A DNA stretch of 64,000 nucleotides from Amycolatopsis rifamycinica (GTDB taxonomy: Bacteria > Actinomycetota > Actinomycetes > Mycobacteriales > Pseudonocardiaceae): assembly GCF_000695625.1 (NCBI RefSeq), contig NZ_JMQI01000006.1:1-64000 (forward strand), given 5' to 3'. How positions within the stretch are numbered: position 1 is the first letter of the stretch; each line of letters starts with the position of its first letter. Below, in pieces: positions 34,030 to 43,603 of this stretch. The notes beneath the pieces are model-generated. The model ran no database searches and was not told the origin of the DNA. It worked only from the letters and a program-made list of their open reading frames with translations. Made by a program: the position numbers and the translations under genes.

Positions 34030-35037
34030 TCAGCTGGTCACCTGAGGAGCGATCATCGGCGCGGCGTCGACCTTGCTGGTGATGACGCCCATCTGCAGCA
34101 GCAGGTCCGGGACGCGCTGGAGGCGACGGGCGTCCAGGGTGGAGCCGTAACCCGGCAGGGTGAGCAGCTTCGCCGTGTCTTCGTCGATCTTCGCGTACTT
34201 CACCAGCAGCGGCTCGGCCTTCGAGCGGTCGTTGATCACGTCGCTGGTGGCCTTCTTCATCGCGCGCTGGAAGGCCGCGAGGGTCTTCGGGTTCGCCTGC
34301 ACCCACTTCGTCGTCGAGCCGTAGCCGGTCAGCGGGAAGTCCTGGGTGGCGCCGGTGTTGATGTCGATGACCGGGGTCGCGCCGACGATCTTCGCCGCCT
34401 GGGACAGCTGCGGCTCCGGCATGTAGGCCGCGTCCACCTGGTTGTCCTTCAGCGCGGCCGCCATGTTCGGCAGCGGCATCGGCACCCACTTGACCCCGCT
34501 GGAGTCGACGCCGTGGTCCTTCATGACCGATTTGGTGAGGATGTCCGACGCGGTGTTCAGCGCCGTGATCGCGATCCGCTTGTTCTGCAAATCGTTGACC
34601 GTCTTGACCGGCGAGTTCGGCACCGTGACGATCGCGTTGCTCTTCGCGTTGACCGACGTGCCGTCCGCGACCAGCTGGATGTCCGCGGCGCCCTTGCTCT
34701 TGGCGACGAAGAACGGGGTGTAGGTCGAGAGCGCGACGTCGGCCTCGCCGGACATCGCCTTCTGCATCGACTCCTGGCCGCTCTTGGCGACGATCTGCTC
34801 GACCTCGAGGCCCTCGTTCTTGAAGTAGCCGCCGTCCTGGGCCAGCCAGAACGGGGCCAGGTCGGTGGTCGGCATGATCGAGACCTTGATCTTCGACTTC
34901 TCCAGGCCGCCCCCGTTCGACGAGGCGTTCGAGCTGTCCGAGCCGAGCGCACTGCAGCCGGTGAGGGCCGTGGCGGCTGCGACGGTGAGGGCGAGCCCGA
35001 GCGCGGCGCGGCGAGTGCGAACCCGGCCACTGCTCAT
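34030..35037 (-). CDS. ABC-transporter substrate-binding lipoprotein (NMT1/SsuA-type)
   Basis: The 335-residue protein has a lipoprotein signal (LGLALTVAAATALTGCSAL) and an NMT1/SsuA-type fold: KIKVSIMPTTDLAPFWLAQDGGYFKNEGLEVEQI, ADVALSTYTPFFVAKSKG, AAYMPEPQLSQAAK. It is the first gene of the transporter operon and is divergent to a NIT-domain kinase, as is its paralogue at 20659. ATG 35037 is chosen; a TTG at 35052 with a better ribosome site (AAGGAG, 6 bases) would add five residues to the signal. Confidence 0.88.
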   Translation of the reverse strand: MSSGRVRTRRAALGLALTVAAATALTGCSALGSDSSNASSNGGGLEKSKIKVSIMPTTDLAPFWLAQDGGYFKNEGLEVEQIVAKSGQESMQKAMSGEADVALSTYTPFFVAKSKGAADIQLVADGTSVNAKSNAIVTVPNSPVKTVNDLQNKRIAITALNTASDILTKSVMKDHGVDSSGVKWVPMPLPNMAAALKDNQVDAAYMPEPQLSQAAKIVGATPVIDINTGATQDFPLTGYGSTTKWVQANPKTLAAFQRAMKKATSDVINDRSKAEPLLVKYAKIDEDTAKLLTLPGYGSTLDARRLQRVPDLLLQMGVITSKVDAAPMIAPQVTS

Positions 35038-35103
35038 GGCGTTTCCAAGCAAGGCCTGCTCCTTGAAGAAAGTGACGGTTGGGGAACCGATTCCAGTGGA
35101 AGT

Positions 35104-35164
35104 GCGTGACTCATTCTCTGGAGTCACGCGGGCCACTGTAGAGAACGTGACAGCTTGCTCACAA
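35104..35164 (-). promoter_or_regulatory. Promoter and operator-like repeat of the ABC operon
   Basis: On the minus strand TTGTGA (35164-35159) and TACAGT (35140-35135) are spaced by 18 bases. An 8-base perfect inverted repeat (GCGTGACT, 10-base spacer, AGTCACGC; 35104-35129) starts where transcription would begin. A repressor bound there would block initiation. Promoter calls are inferred; the repeat is visible. Confidence 0.5.
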
Positions 35165-35761
35165 TGGGTGGAATCACTACCTGACCGAGTGGCGCACGTC
35201 ACTCTTTCGGCCTCTGGTCTAGACCCACTGCTCCACTCGCCGTAGCCGTTCACCCAGTGTAGGGTGAGGTTCCTGAATTGGCGACGGCTTCTGTGCGTCA
35301 GCTGAGCGAACGCTGTGCAAGATTGAGCGGGTCCTGTCGGGAGGGTTACATCTTCCCCTGCCGTTCGCTACCCTCTGCACCTGCGGGGAGGTATCAACCT
35401 CCGATGTAGTGAGAGAGAGTGCCTGGATGGCCGATCAAGGAGTTCCGCTTCGGTGTACCAGCACACACTGTGCTTTTCCTGAGAGAATCTTCCCCGCGAA
35501 GACCACTGCCTGGCCGGGCACAACCGCCGCGCCGGTGGGTTAGGCCGACCAACAGACCAATGCAGGACCAGCGCAGGGACCCGACCGTGATGCTCGAGCT
35601 GAACCGATTCCGTCCGGCTGGACGGGGTTCAGGAACCCCCAGTGACGACACTGGAGACGATCTTTTCACCCGTACGGGTAGCGTCTTGCGCTGGGCTCCT
35701 TCCGATGGGCCGGAGCGCCGGAACGCCGGGAGCGTGCAGACGAGTGGCTGAGGAGAACGCG
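35165..35761 (+). other. Long leader and promoter region of the kinase-GTPase module
   Basis: About 600 bases precede the kinase start. A possible promoter is TTGAGC (35323-35328), 17 bases, TTACAT (35346-35351), which would leave a leader near 400 bases. Within it are small perfect hairpins: GGAGGT-ATCA-ACCTCC (35387-35402), GGGGTTC-AG-GAACCCC (35624-35639) and CCAGTG-ACGA-CACTGG (35639-35654). A 110-codon frame from 35419 has no recognisable sequence and I do not call it. Confidence 0.35.
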
Positions 35762-38700
35762 ATGCGCCCTGGCGGGCGCTGGACCGACCAGGGTTTCCCG
35801 AGCACGAACGATGATGGTGGAGCGGCGGTGCCGAACGAAGACGCCGCGGGGGTGGGAGGGGCCCCCGCGCAGTCGCCCGGAGCGGATCCGGGCCGGAAGG
35901 CCGGGCTGTTCTCCGGCATGCGCGACTGGCGGCTGCGGTCCAAGCTGGCCGCGGTCCTGATCATCCCGACCCTGACCGCGCTCGCGCTGGGTGCGCTCCG
36001 CGTGGTCGACGACGCCCGCGAGGCGGCCGAGTTCCAGCGCACCGCCGACCAGGTGGCGTTCGCCGTCAAGGTCACCACAGTGGTGCACGAGCTGCAGAAC
36101 GAGCGCTCGCTCGCGGTCGCCCGGATCGCGTCGAACAACCCGCTGCTGCAGACCGGGCTCGACTCGCAGATCGCCAAGGTCGACCGCGAAGTCGCCGACC
36201 TGCGCGCCGCGAAGGAAGTCCTCGAGTACGACGACCAGGCGACCAAGGACCGCTACACCCGCGGTATCCAGCGGCTCGACGCCCTGCGCCCGCTGCGGGC
36301 GGCGTTCAACACCGCGAACGGCCTGCCCGACATCACGGTGCTGACCGCCTACTCGGGCATCCTCGACTCGCTCATCGAGCTCGGCCGCGAGGTGACCACC
36401 GCGGTCACCGACCGGGACGTGCTGCGGCTGGGCACGAGCACGCAGGCGATCAGCGAGGCCAAGGAGTTCACCACCCGCTCCGACGCCGAGCTGCAGATCG
36501 CCGCGTTCCGCGGCAGCTTCCCCGGCGACCTCCTGGACCAGACGCGCGCGTCGGCGTCCAGTGCGGACGCCTCCGTCGCGGCCTTCCTCGCGAACGCCGA
36601 CGACGACCAGCGCCAGCTCTACAACGACACCTACTCCGGCCCGGAGGTCGACGACCGCCGCCGGATCCAGACCTCGGCGTTCTCCTTCGCCCAGCTGGGT
36701 GACCCGCCGAACATCGACACGACCGCGCTCGGCAAGGACAGCACCGTGTCGGCCGACAAGCTGCACGCGGTCGAGTCGAACCTGCTGGCCCAGCTGAAGA
36801 CCCGCGCCGACGACCTCGCCACCGCGGCGGTCAACTCCGCGTGGGTCGGCGGTGCCGTGGTGCTCGCGGCCCTGGCGCTCGCGGTCGCGCTGATGCTCGT
36901 CGTCGCCCGCCTGATGCTGCGCCCGCTGCGGATCCTGCGGAAGAGCGCGCTGGACGTCGCCTACACCCGGCTGCCGGAAACCGTGCAGGCGATCCTCGAC
37001 GACCCGGACCCGGTCGGCGCCTCCAAGAAGGCCGTCCAGCCGGTGCCCGTCACCTCCCGCGACGAGATCGGCGAGGTCGCGCGGTCGTTCGACATCGTCC
37101 ACGAACAGGCCGTCAAGATGGCCGCCGAGCAGGCCCTCCTGCGCGAGAACGTCAACGGCATCTTCGTGAACCTCTCCCGCCGGTCGCAGCGGCTGGTGGA
37201 ACGCCAGCTCGGCGTCATCGACCGGCTCGAGGCCGACGAGCAGGACCCGGACCACTTGGCCAGCCTGTTCGAGCTTGACCACCTCGCGACGCGGCTGCGG
37301 CGCAACGGTGAGTCGCTGCTGGTGCTCTCTGGCGCCGGCCTGGCCAAGTCGGTGCCCAAGCCGGTGCCCGCCGCCGACGTCATCGGCGCCGCGGTGTCCG
37401 AGATCGAGCAGTACGCCCGGATCGAGGTCGGCATCGTGCCCGACGTGGCGGTCCAGGGCCTGGCGATCCACGACCTCGTGCACGTCCTCGCCGAGCTGCT
37501 CGACAACGCGACCTACTTCTCCGAGCCGGAGACCAAGGTCATCGTGCGGGCCGTGGTGACCCGCCGCAAGGCGCTCGCCATCCAGGTCACCGACCACGGT
37601 GTCGGCATGAGCGAGGAGCGGCTGGCCGAGGTCAACGCGCGCCTGGCCGACCCGCCGGACCTGGACGTGTCGGTGACCCGGCGAATGGGTCTGTACGTGG
37701 TTTCGCGGCTGGCCAAGCGCCACGGCATCGAGGTCCGGCTGCGCGAGAACGAGGACATCGAAGGCGGCGTGATCGCCCGGGTCGTCGTCCCGGCCGAGCT
37801 GCTCACCCAGCTCCGCCCGGGCATGCAGCGGCAGACGCCGCCGCCGGCGAACCGGTCCGAGACGTCGATGTCGATGCCGAGCATCCCGCCGATCCCGGCC
37901 GCGCGCTCGGACTTCGACCAAACGCAGTCGTTCGCGCAGACCCCGCCGGCGCCCTCGGCGCCGCCGCCGCCTCCGCCGCCGATGCACGAACCGGTGGCGA
38001 ACCAGGGCGGCCTGGTGCCGCTCGACCAGCCGATCAGCCTGGACGACCTGGTCAGCGGCGGCCGCGCGGCGGGCCCGTTCCTGTCGCCGGAGCTGCCGAA
38101 ACCCGAGACGCCGGCCTGGCCGACCGCCGAGGACCTGGCGCCGCTGACGCCGTCGCCGAACGGCGACGGGGCCAGCTCGCGGGCCGCCGACACGCAGTTC
38201 GCGCCGCTCGTGCTGCCCAAGCGCGAACCGAAGTTCGTGCCGCCGGAGGAGCCACCCCCGGCGCCGCCGCCACCCGCGGCCGGAGTGGGCTCGTCGGCGC
38301 TCGAGGACGATGTACCCACCCGGCGGTTGCCGATCTACCAGTCGGTGCTGTCACGCTGGTTCAGTGAGGGTGACGACTCGGCCGCCGACCCGGTGGCGTC
38401 GCAGAGCGAGGGCGAAGACCCCAACCTGCCGCCGCTCACCGGCACCGACGAGCCCTCCGCGCCCGCCGAGCCGTCGCCCGCCGAGCCGTCGCGCGACGAG
38501 CTCCAGCCGACCGCGGCGACCCGGCACCCGCTGCTGCCCGCCGACGACGGCTGGCACAGCGCCTCCGACGACGGCTGGCAGAAGGCGCAGTCGCTGCTCG
38601 AGTCCAAGAACGAGGAGATCACCCCGGCCGGGCTGCCCAAGCGCGTCCCGAACGCCTACCTGGTGCCGGGGTCGATCAGCAGTCCTTCGGCCGACGCACC

Positions 38701-38911
38701 GCCGCAGAACAGCTTCGCGGACAACACCGCGGGCATGCCCGGAACGGGTGCGATCACCCGCTCGGCGTCCGCGGCGCGGAGCCGGATGGCAAGCTTCCAA
38801 CGGGGCTACACCTCGGGACGGCACGCCTTGAAGGAACTCCCGGCCGAAGAACAGCTGCAAGGCAGCAGGGTTCCGGGGCGTGGCAACACCACAGACAGCA
38901 GTGAGGAGTGA
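35762..38911 (+). CDS. Nitrate/nitrite-sensor (NIT) domain histidine kinase heading a GTPase module
   Basis: The 1049-residue kinase parallels the one at 21811. It has TM1 (about 62-80), a helical outer NIT domain, TM2 (about 359-384), a dimerisation region with [20 protein letters not shown] (His near 507), an HATPase_c domain with [10 protein letters not shown] (near 577) and a Pro/Ser-rich tail of about 350 residues. ATG 35762 follows GAGGAGA; upstream in-frame starts add unrelated residues. The Roadblock, DUF742 and GTPase genes follow with tight spacing. This is the four-gene 'conservon' layout of Streptomyces, proposed to act like a eukaryotic G-protein-coupled system. No response regulator adjoins it. 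Confidence 0.88.
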   Translation: MRPGGRWTDQGFPSTNDDGGAAVPNEDAAGVGGAPAQSPGADPGRKAGLFSGMRDWRLRSKLAAVLIIPTLTALALGALRVVDDAREAAEFQRTADQVAFAVKVTTVVHELQNERSLAVARIASNNPLLQTGLDSQIAKVDREVADLRAAKEVLEYDDQATKDRYTRGIQRLDALRPLRAAFNTANGLPDITVLTAYSGILDSLIELGREVTTAVTDRDVLRLGTSTQAISEAKEFTTRSDAELQIAAFRGSFPGDLLDQTRASASSADASVAAFLANADDDQRQLYNDTYSGPEVDDRRRIQTSAFSFAQLGDPPNIDTTALGKDSTVSADKLHAVESNLLAQLKTRADDLATAAVNSAWVGGAVVLAALALAVALMLVVARLMLRPLRILRKSALDVAYTRLPETVQAILDDPDPVGASKKAVQPVPVTSRDEIGEVARSFDIVHEQAVKMAAEQALLRENVNGIFVNLSRRSQRLVERQLGVIDRLEADEQDPDHLASLFELDHLATRLRRNGESLLVLSGAGLAKSVPKPVPAADVIGAAVSEIEQYARIEVGIVPDVAVQGLAIHDLVHVLAELLDNATYFSEPETKVIVRAVVTRRKALAIQVTDHGVGMSEERLAEVNARLADPPDLDVSVTRRMGLYVVSRLAKRHGIEVRLRENEDIEGGVIARVVVPAELLTQLRPGMQRQTPPPANRSETSMSMPSIPPIPAARSDFDQTQSFAQTPPAPSAPPPPPPPMHEPVANQGGLVPLDQPISLDDLVSGGRAAGPFLSPELPKPETPAWPTAEDLAPLTPSPNGDGASSRAADTQFAPLVLPKREPKFVPPEEPPPAPPPPAAGVGSSALEDDVPTRRLPIYQSVLSRWFSEGDDSAADPVASQSEGEDPNLPPLTGTDEPSAPAEPSPAEPSRDELQPTAATRHPLLPADDGWHSASDDGWQKAQSLLESKNEEITPAGLPKRVPNAYLVPGSISSPSADAPPQNSFADNTAGMPGTGAITRSASAARSRMASFQRGYTSGRHALKELPAEEQLQGSRVPGRGNTTDSSEE

Positions 38912-38913
38912 AA

Positions 38914-39393
38914 GTGACACGGGCGGGTGCAATGCAGCCGGGTGGCTCCGCGCAGCCGAACGGCCAGGCGCATGCCAAGGCGAACAATGCCGGCAGCTTC
39001 GCTTGGCTGATCACGGATTTCGTGCACCGGGTGCCCGGCGCGGCCCACGCGGTCGTGGTGTCGGCCGACGGCCTGCTCCTGGCGGCCTCGCGAGGGCTGC
39101 CGAAGGACCGGGCGGACCAGCTGGCCGCGGTGGCGTCGGGGCTGACCAGCCTCGCGCGCGGCGCGGCCAAGGTGTTCGAGGGCGGCACGGTGGCACAGAC
39201 CGTGGTCGAGATGGCCAACGGTTTCCTCTTCCTCATGTCGGTTTCCGACGGTTCGTGCCTGGCGGTTCTGGGATCGCCGGAGAGTGACATCGGCCTGGTC
39301 GTCTACGAGATGACCTTGCTGGTGGAGCGGGTCGGCCAGCAGCTGACTCCGGAGATGCGGGCGCAACTGCAAGGTTCGGCTGTCCGCCGCTGA
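38914..39393 (+). CDS. Roadblock/LC7-domain protein (MglB-like, CvnB-like)
   Basis: The 159-residue protein has a single Roadblock/LC7 domain after a short disordered N-terminus: [35 protein letters not shown], then [23 protein letters not shown] and [23 protein letters not shown]. The family acts as GTPase-activating or scaffold dimers for small GTPases, here presumably the GTPase at 40180. GTG 38914 is preferred over GTG 38908 because GAGGAG lies 5 bases before it. Confidence 0.92.
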   Translation: MTRAGAMQPGGSAQPNGQAHAKANNAGSFAWLITDFVHRVPGAAHAVVVSADGLLLAASRGLPKDRADQLAAVASGLTSLARGAAKVFEGGTVAQTVVEMANGFLFLMSVSDGSCLAVLGSPESDIGLVVYEMTLLVERVGQQLTPEMRAQLQGSAVRR

Positions 39394-39419
39394 GGACCTG
39401 GGAAACCGAGGAGAGAGCC

Positions 39420-40199
39420 GTGGACGACGGGCGCTTGAGGGGTGATGGGCGGCTCGGTGACGACTTCTCCGGCGGGTGGTCCGAGCAATCGGACGAAAGC
39501 CGCGAGGACTGGCAGTCGTTCCGGGACCGCGTCGACCGCGAGTGGCGCGCGCGACGGGTGCAGGCCTCCGACAGCGACCCCGTGCGGGAGCCGCCGAACT
39601 GGCTGACCGACAGCAATGCCGGGCAGGAACCGCTCCGGCCGATCGCCGGCGGCACCGAGTACCGCGACCGCCTGCTCGGCGGTCCGGGCGCGGAGCTGTT
39701 CGGCGGGTCGAGCGGGCCGCTGTACGACGCGCACGAGTTCGCCGCGTACAGCACCGAGCGGGACTTCTCGTCGGGACCGGACTCCGGGGAGCTGGCCGCG
39801 GCGCTGCCGCGGCAGGCCCACCAGGAGTACGTCGACGAGCCGCCGGCGACGGAGATGGAGACCTCGGGCCTGGTCCGGCCGTACTTCCGGACCCGGGGCC
39901 GGACGAAGGCGACGCTCGACCTGGCCATCGAGGCGTTGATCTCGACCAGCGAACAGGGCCGGATGCTCGACCGGGTCCGGGTGCCCGAGCACCGGTCGAT
40001 CTGCGACCTGTGTCTCGACACCAGGTCGGTGGCCGAGGTGGCGGCGCTGCTGCGGCTGCCGCTCGGCGTGGTGCGCGTGTTGATTGGTGACGTGGCGGGC
40101 CTCGGGCTGGTGCTGGTGCACTCCAGCAGCCCGACCGTGGGCGACCGCCCGAGTATCGAGTTCATGGAAAGGGTGCTCAGTGGGCTTCGGAGAATTTGA
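39420..40199 (+). CDS. DUF742 protein (CvnC-like)
   Basis: The 259-residue protein has a disordered acidic first half (1 to about 140) and a C-terminal DUF742 domain: GLVRPYFRTRGRTKATLDLAIEALISTS, RSICDLCLDTRSVAEVAALLRLPLGVVRVLIGDVAGLGLVLVH and SIEFMERVLSGLRRI. The domain looks like a winged helix with a CxxC pair. It is the third member of the module and its end overlaps the GTPase start by 20 bases. Confidence 0.92.
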   Translation: MDDGRLRGDGRLGDDFSGGWSEQSDESREDWQSFRDRVDREWRARRVQASDSDPVREPPNWLTDSNAGQEPLRPIAGGTEYRDRLLGGPGAELFGGSSGPLYDAHEFAAYSTERDFSSGPDSGELAAALPRQAHQEYVDEPPATEMETSGLVRPYFRTRGRTKATLDLAIEALISTSEQGRMLDRVRVPEHRSICDLCLDTRSVAEVAALLRLPLGVVRVLIGDVAGLGLVLVHSSSPTVGDRPSIEFMERVLSGLRRI

Positions 40200-40788
40200 C
40201 TCCGACGCGAACGCGCCGCAGGTGACGGGTCCGACCTCGTCGGCCAAGATCGTGGTCGCCGGCGGGTTCGGTTCGGGGAAGACAACGCTGGTCGGGGCGA
40301 TCTCCGAGATCGACCCGCTGACCACCGAGGCCATGATGACCGAGGCCAGCGTCGGGCACGACGACACCTCGGCCACGCCCAACAAGACCACCACCACCGT
40401 GGCGATGGACTTCGGGCGCATCTCGCTGGACTCGGACCTGGTGCTGTACGTGTTCGGCACCCCCGGTCAGCACCGGTTCTGGTTCATGTGGGACGACCTC
40501 GCGGTCGGCGCCATCGGCGCGGTCGTGCTGGTGGACACGCGGCGGCTGGCCGACGCGTTCCCGTCGATCGACTTCTTCGAGAACCGGAAGCTGCCCTACG
40601 TCGTGGCGATCAACTGCTTCGACCGGCTGCTGCACCACCAGATCGAGGACGTCCGGCACGCGCTGACCATCGCGCCGTCGGTCCCGATCATGGCGTGCGA
40701 CGCGCGGGAGCGGGAGTCCGCGAAGCAGGTGCTGATCTCGGTCGTGCAGCACGCGATCGCGCACGATTCGGCGTTGCGCGCGGGATAG
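40180..40788 (+). CDS. Small GTP-binding protein (MglA-like, CvnD-like)
   Basis: The 202-residue GTPase has P-loop GGFGSGKT (28-35), a Thr-rich switch I (NKTTTTVAMDFG), switch II FGTPGQHRFWFMWDDL, and an INCFD motif in place of NKxD, as is usual in this ATP/GTP-binding family. GTG 40180 lies inside the end of the DUF742 gene, with GAAAGGG upstream. It is presumably switched by the Roadblock protein and coupled to the kinase at the membrane. Confidence 0.92.
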   Translation: MGFGEFDSDANAPQVTGPTSSAKIVVAGGFGSGKTTLVGAISEIDPLTTEAMMTEASVGHDDTSATPNKTTTTVAMDFGRISLDSDLVLYVFGTPGQHRFWFMWDDLAVGAIGAVVLVDTRRLADAFPSIDFFENRKLPYVVAINCFDRLLHHQIEDVRHALTIAPSVPIMACDARERESAKQVLISVVQHAIAHDSALRAG

Positions 40789-41082
40789 CCCATGACGCCC
40801 CGATCCGGATGCGGCCGTTGGAGTGAACTCCGCGGGCTTCACCCACTTCGGGGAGTGCCGTCACCGTCCGGAGGAGCAGCCGGCCCTGACCGTCGTCCGG
40901 CGCCGGGTCCGGTGCCGTCGGCAGGGGCCTCGGCACCCGGCCTGACCTGCGTCGACCCGGTGTCGCCGGGAAGCCGTGGACGACGGTGTCGCGTGTCCCC
41001 CGGATGGGGGAGGCGGACCGGGCTGCCGCAGAACTCGGCCGGGCGCACCCGTAGGGTGCCCAGCGGCCGGCCGGTGGCGGGC

Positions 41083-41110
41083 TCGACACCACCGGCGGGG
41101 CGAATACGCT
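41083..41110 (+). promoter_or_regulatory. Candidate promoter of the second Roadblock/DUF742 pair
   Basis: TCGACA (41083-41088) and TACGCT (41105-41110) are spaced by 16 bases, about 80 bases before the GTG at 41191. In the rest of the 402-base gap 40789-41190 I see no gene. The gap argues that this pair is transcribed separately from the module upstream. Confidence 0.35.
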
Positions 41111-41190
41111 TTACCGTGGCGTCGCCGACCGGCCGTGCCGGGCGCTCCGGGGTGCGGCGGGCGACGCCGCACGAGCAAGGAGGAGCAGGA

Positions 41191-41607
41191 GTGACGGCTT
41201 CCGGCCAGGGTTCGTTCGGCTGGCTCATCACGGACTTCGTCCGCCGGGTACCCGGTGCCGCGCACGCCGTTCTGGTGTCCGCGGACGGGTTGCTGCTGGC
41301 GCCGTCGGAGGGGCTGCCCCAGGAACGCGCCGAGCAGCTGTCGGCGGTGGCGTCCGGGCTGATCAGCCTGACGGCGGGCGCCGCGCGCTGTTTCGAAGCG
41401 GGCGGCGTCAACCAGACCGTGGTGGAGATGGAGCGCGGCTACTTGTTCCTGATGTCCGTTTCGGACGGTTCGTCGCTGGCCGTGCTGGCCGCGCCGACGT
41501 GCGACATCGGCACGGTCGCCTACGAGATGACGCTGCTCGTCGAGCGGGTCGGCCAGCAGATCACCCCCGAGCTCCGCGCCCAGCTCCAGGGCGGCGTGCG
41601 TGGGTAG
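41191..41607 (+). CDS. Roadblock/LC7-domain protein, second copy
   Basis: The 138-residue protein is a close paralogue of the one at 38914: [91 protein letters not shown] 41191 has AAGGAGGAG upstream; longer frames to 40792 are composition artefacts. No GTPase follows, so it may use the GTPase at 40180 or one elsewhere. Confidence 0.92.
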   Translation: MTASGQGSFGWLITDFVRRVPGAAHAVLVSADGLLLAPSEGLPQERAEQLSAVASGLISLTAGAARCFEAGGVNQTVVEMERGYLFLMSVSDGSSLAVLAAPTCDIGTVAYEMTLLVERVGQQITPELRAQLQGGVRG

Positions 41608-41613
41608 GGCGAG

Positions 41614-42981
41614 ATGAGGATTTCGGGATTCGACGATCCGGACTCCAGCGGCTGGGACGCACTGCACCGCGGCACCGAGCGCGAGGGTTTCGATTCGCCC
41701 AGCAAGTTCGACATGTCGACGCTGTCGATGATCATGCCCAAGCGGAAGCCGTCCCGCCCGAAGCCGGACGCGCAGGGCTACACCGACGAGGACACCCGCG
41801 AGTGGGGCCCGTCGGCCGACGACGAGGAGCACGAAGCCCCGGAGCCCGTTGACTACGCAGGCAGGCGTTCCGCCGCGCGGGGACACGCCGCCGACGACCA
41901 CGCCCGCCCGGAGCCCGGCGTCCTCCCCGGTCGGCGCCCGCCGGAGTACGCACGTCCGGAGTCAGGGGACCGCCCGGCCTTCGGGGGGTACCGGGGCCGC
42001 CGTTCGCGAGAGTTCGGTGATGAGCCGGGTCGTGCGGAGTCGGGGGCGTTTCCGGTTCACCGTTCGCGGGAGTTCGGTGATGAGTCGGGGGCATACCCGG
42101 TCGACCGGTCGCGGGAGTTCGGGGATGAGCCGGGTCGCCCGGATTCGGGCGCGTACCCGGTCCACCGGCCGCGGGAGTTCGGTGATGAGTCGGGCGCGTA
42201 CCCGGTCCACCGGTCGCCCGAGCCCGCCGACCACCCGGACCCCTTCGGCTACCAGGGCCCGCACTCGCCCGTAGTCGACGAAGACGGCTACGACCCCGTC
42301 GAGCCCGAGTGGCAGGACGAGGAGTCCTATGAGCCGGAACCCCCGCCGCTCGAACCGGCGTGGACCCCGCCGCGGGGTGCCCGGCCGCCCGCTCCGCCGC
42401 GGCCGCCGGCCCCTCGGCCACCCGTTCCGCGTCCCCCGGCGCCGCGGCCGCCTGCCCCGGTGTCGCGTCCGCCCGCTCCGGTGGCGCGCCAGGCGGCGCC
42501 CCCGCCCGCGTGGGCTCCGCCGCCCGCCGACTGGACACCTCCGCCGGACCCGGAGACCCGCTGGATCCCGCAGCCGGAGCCGTGGGAGGACCCGGCCTGG
42601 AACGAGCCGGCCCGGGTGGCGAGCCCGGTGCCCGTCGCGTCGCCGGGCTCACGGGTCCGCCCGTACACCCGCACGGGCGGCCGCACCCGGTCCGACCACA
42701 ACCTGGCGCTCGAAGCCCTGGTCTCGACGTCCGACGACGGGCGCCGCTACCGCGGGGTCCGCTCGGTCGAGCACCGCCGGATCTGCGACCTGTGCCTGGA
42801 CACCCGGTCCGTGGCGGAGATCGCCGCGCACCTGCGGCTGCCGCTGGGCGTGGTGAAGGTGCTGGTCGGCGACATGGCCGACATCGGCCTGGTGCTGATC
42901 CACCAGACCGAGCTCATCCTCGGCGACCGGTCGTCCCGCGAGTTCATGGAACGCGTCCTGGCCGGCCTGCGCGCCCTCTAA
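41614..42981 (+). CDS. DUF742 protein with long repetitive disordered N-terminus
   Basis: The 455-residue protein has a C-terminal DUF742 domain (from about 345: RVRPYTRTGGRTRSDHNLALEALVSTSDDG, RICDLCLDTRSVAEIAAHLRLPLGVVKVLVGDMADIGLVLIH, EFMERVLAGLRAL). It is preceded by about 340 disordered residues. These include REFGDE(P/S)G repeats (about 130-198) and a Pro-rich tract (about 245-330) that could be a binding platform. It starts 6 bases after the Roadblock stop. Its last 4 bases overlap the convergent secreted-protein gene. Confidence 0.9.
   Translation: MRISGFDDPDSSGWDALHRGTEREGFDSPSKFDMSTLSMIMPKRKPSRPKPDAQGYTDEDTREWGPSADDEEHEAPEPVDYAGRRSAARGHAADDHARPEPGVLPGRRPPEYARPESGDRPAFGGYRGRRSREFGDEPGRAESGAFPVHRSREFGDESGAYPVDRSREFGDEPGRPDSGAYPVHRPREFGDESGAYPVHRSPEPADHPDPFGYQGPHSPVVDEDGYDPVEPEWQDEESYEPEPPPLEPAWTPPRGARPPAPPRPPAPRPPVPRPPAPRPPAPVSRPPAPVARQAAPPPAWAPPPADWTPPPDPETRWIPQPEPWEDPAWNEPARVASPVPVASPGSRVRPYTRTGGRTRSDHNLALEALVSTSDDGRRYRGVRSVEHRRICDLCLDTRSVAEIAAHLRLPLGVVKVLVGDMADIGLVLIHQTELILGDRSSREFMERVLAGLRAL
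42001..42210 (+). repeat. 105-base tandem duplication inside the DUF742 gene
   Basis: Two units (42001-42105 and 42106-42210) each contain a 60-base and a 45-base sub-repeat encoding RSREFGDEPGRxxSGAxPVH and RSREFGDESGAYPVx. The changes between copies are mostly silent or conservative, so the peptide pattern seems to be kept. Confidence 0.9.
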
Positions 42982-43547
42982 CCGGCCGGGGTGAGGTCGA
43001 GGACCAGGGTGTTGCCCGGACCGGAGACGACGCCGTTGATCAGCGGTGTCGCCGCCCCGCAGTTCGCGAAGGCCCCGATCGCGTAGGTCGATTCGAGGCG
43101 CCCGCCCCGGCCCGCGGCGAAGTCCTCCGACGTGAGCTCGGTCGTCAGCGGCTCGGCCGGGCCGCAGTCGTCGCCGACGTCGTACGGCACGCCGTTGACG
43201 CGGACGTCGGACAGCCGCACCGGCCAGGTCGCCGAGGCGGAGAAGCCGCCGGCCGGCGAGCCCTCGGCGTGCCCGGGGCCGAGCCTGATGGTTCCGCTGA
43301 CCTTGCCGATGCCGGGCAGCGACCGGGTGACCGGCACCGGCGGCAGCGTGATCGTCCCGGAGAAGGAGCCCGGCCCGGCGAGCGTGTCGACGTCGAACCG
43401 GCCCGGCCCGAGCTCGAGATCGGCGTCCGCCTTCGCGATGTGCGTGGTCCCGCGGACGGTGTAGGCCGAGTGGGCCGCCGCGGCGAACCCGGTCCCGCCC
43501 ACGATCGCCGCGGCCGCCAGTGCGGTCACGCGCGTTCCCCGCTTCAT
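42978..43547 (-). CDS. Secreted protein, unknown function
   Basis: The 189-residue protein has a signal peptide (MKRGTRVTALAAAAIVGGTGFAAAAHSA) and a mature domain rich in beta-prone Gly/Thr stretches (GPGSFSGTITLPPVPV, GKVSGTIRLGPGHAEG). Two cysteines (DDCGP and ANCGAA) could form a disulfide. I do not recognise a named family. It probably has its own promoter. Confidence 0.7.
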   Translation of the reverse strand: MKRGTRVTALAAAAIVGGTGFAAAAHSAYTVRGTTHIAKADADLELGPGRFDVDTLAGPGSFSGTITLPPVPVTRSLPGIGKVSGTIRLGPGHAEGSPAGGFSASATWPVRLSDVRVNGVPYDVGDDCGPAEPLTTELTSEDFAAGRGGRLESTYAIGAFANCGAATPLINGVVSGPGNTLVLDLTPAG

Positions 43548-43603
43548 GAGCCAGGCTTACCACCGCTCCGGCGCGGCGCGGCGGAGGTTCACCGGATCCG
43601 GCG

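Noticed and set aside
35419..35751. 110-codon frame in the kinase leader
   Set aside because: Composition does not look coded, no motif, and it overlaps the hairpin-rich leader; kept only as a remark.
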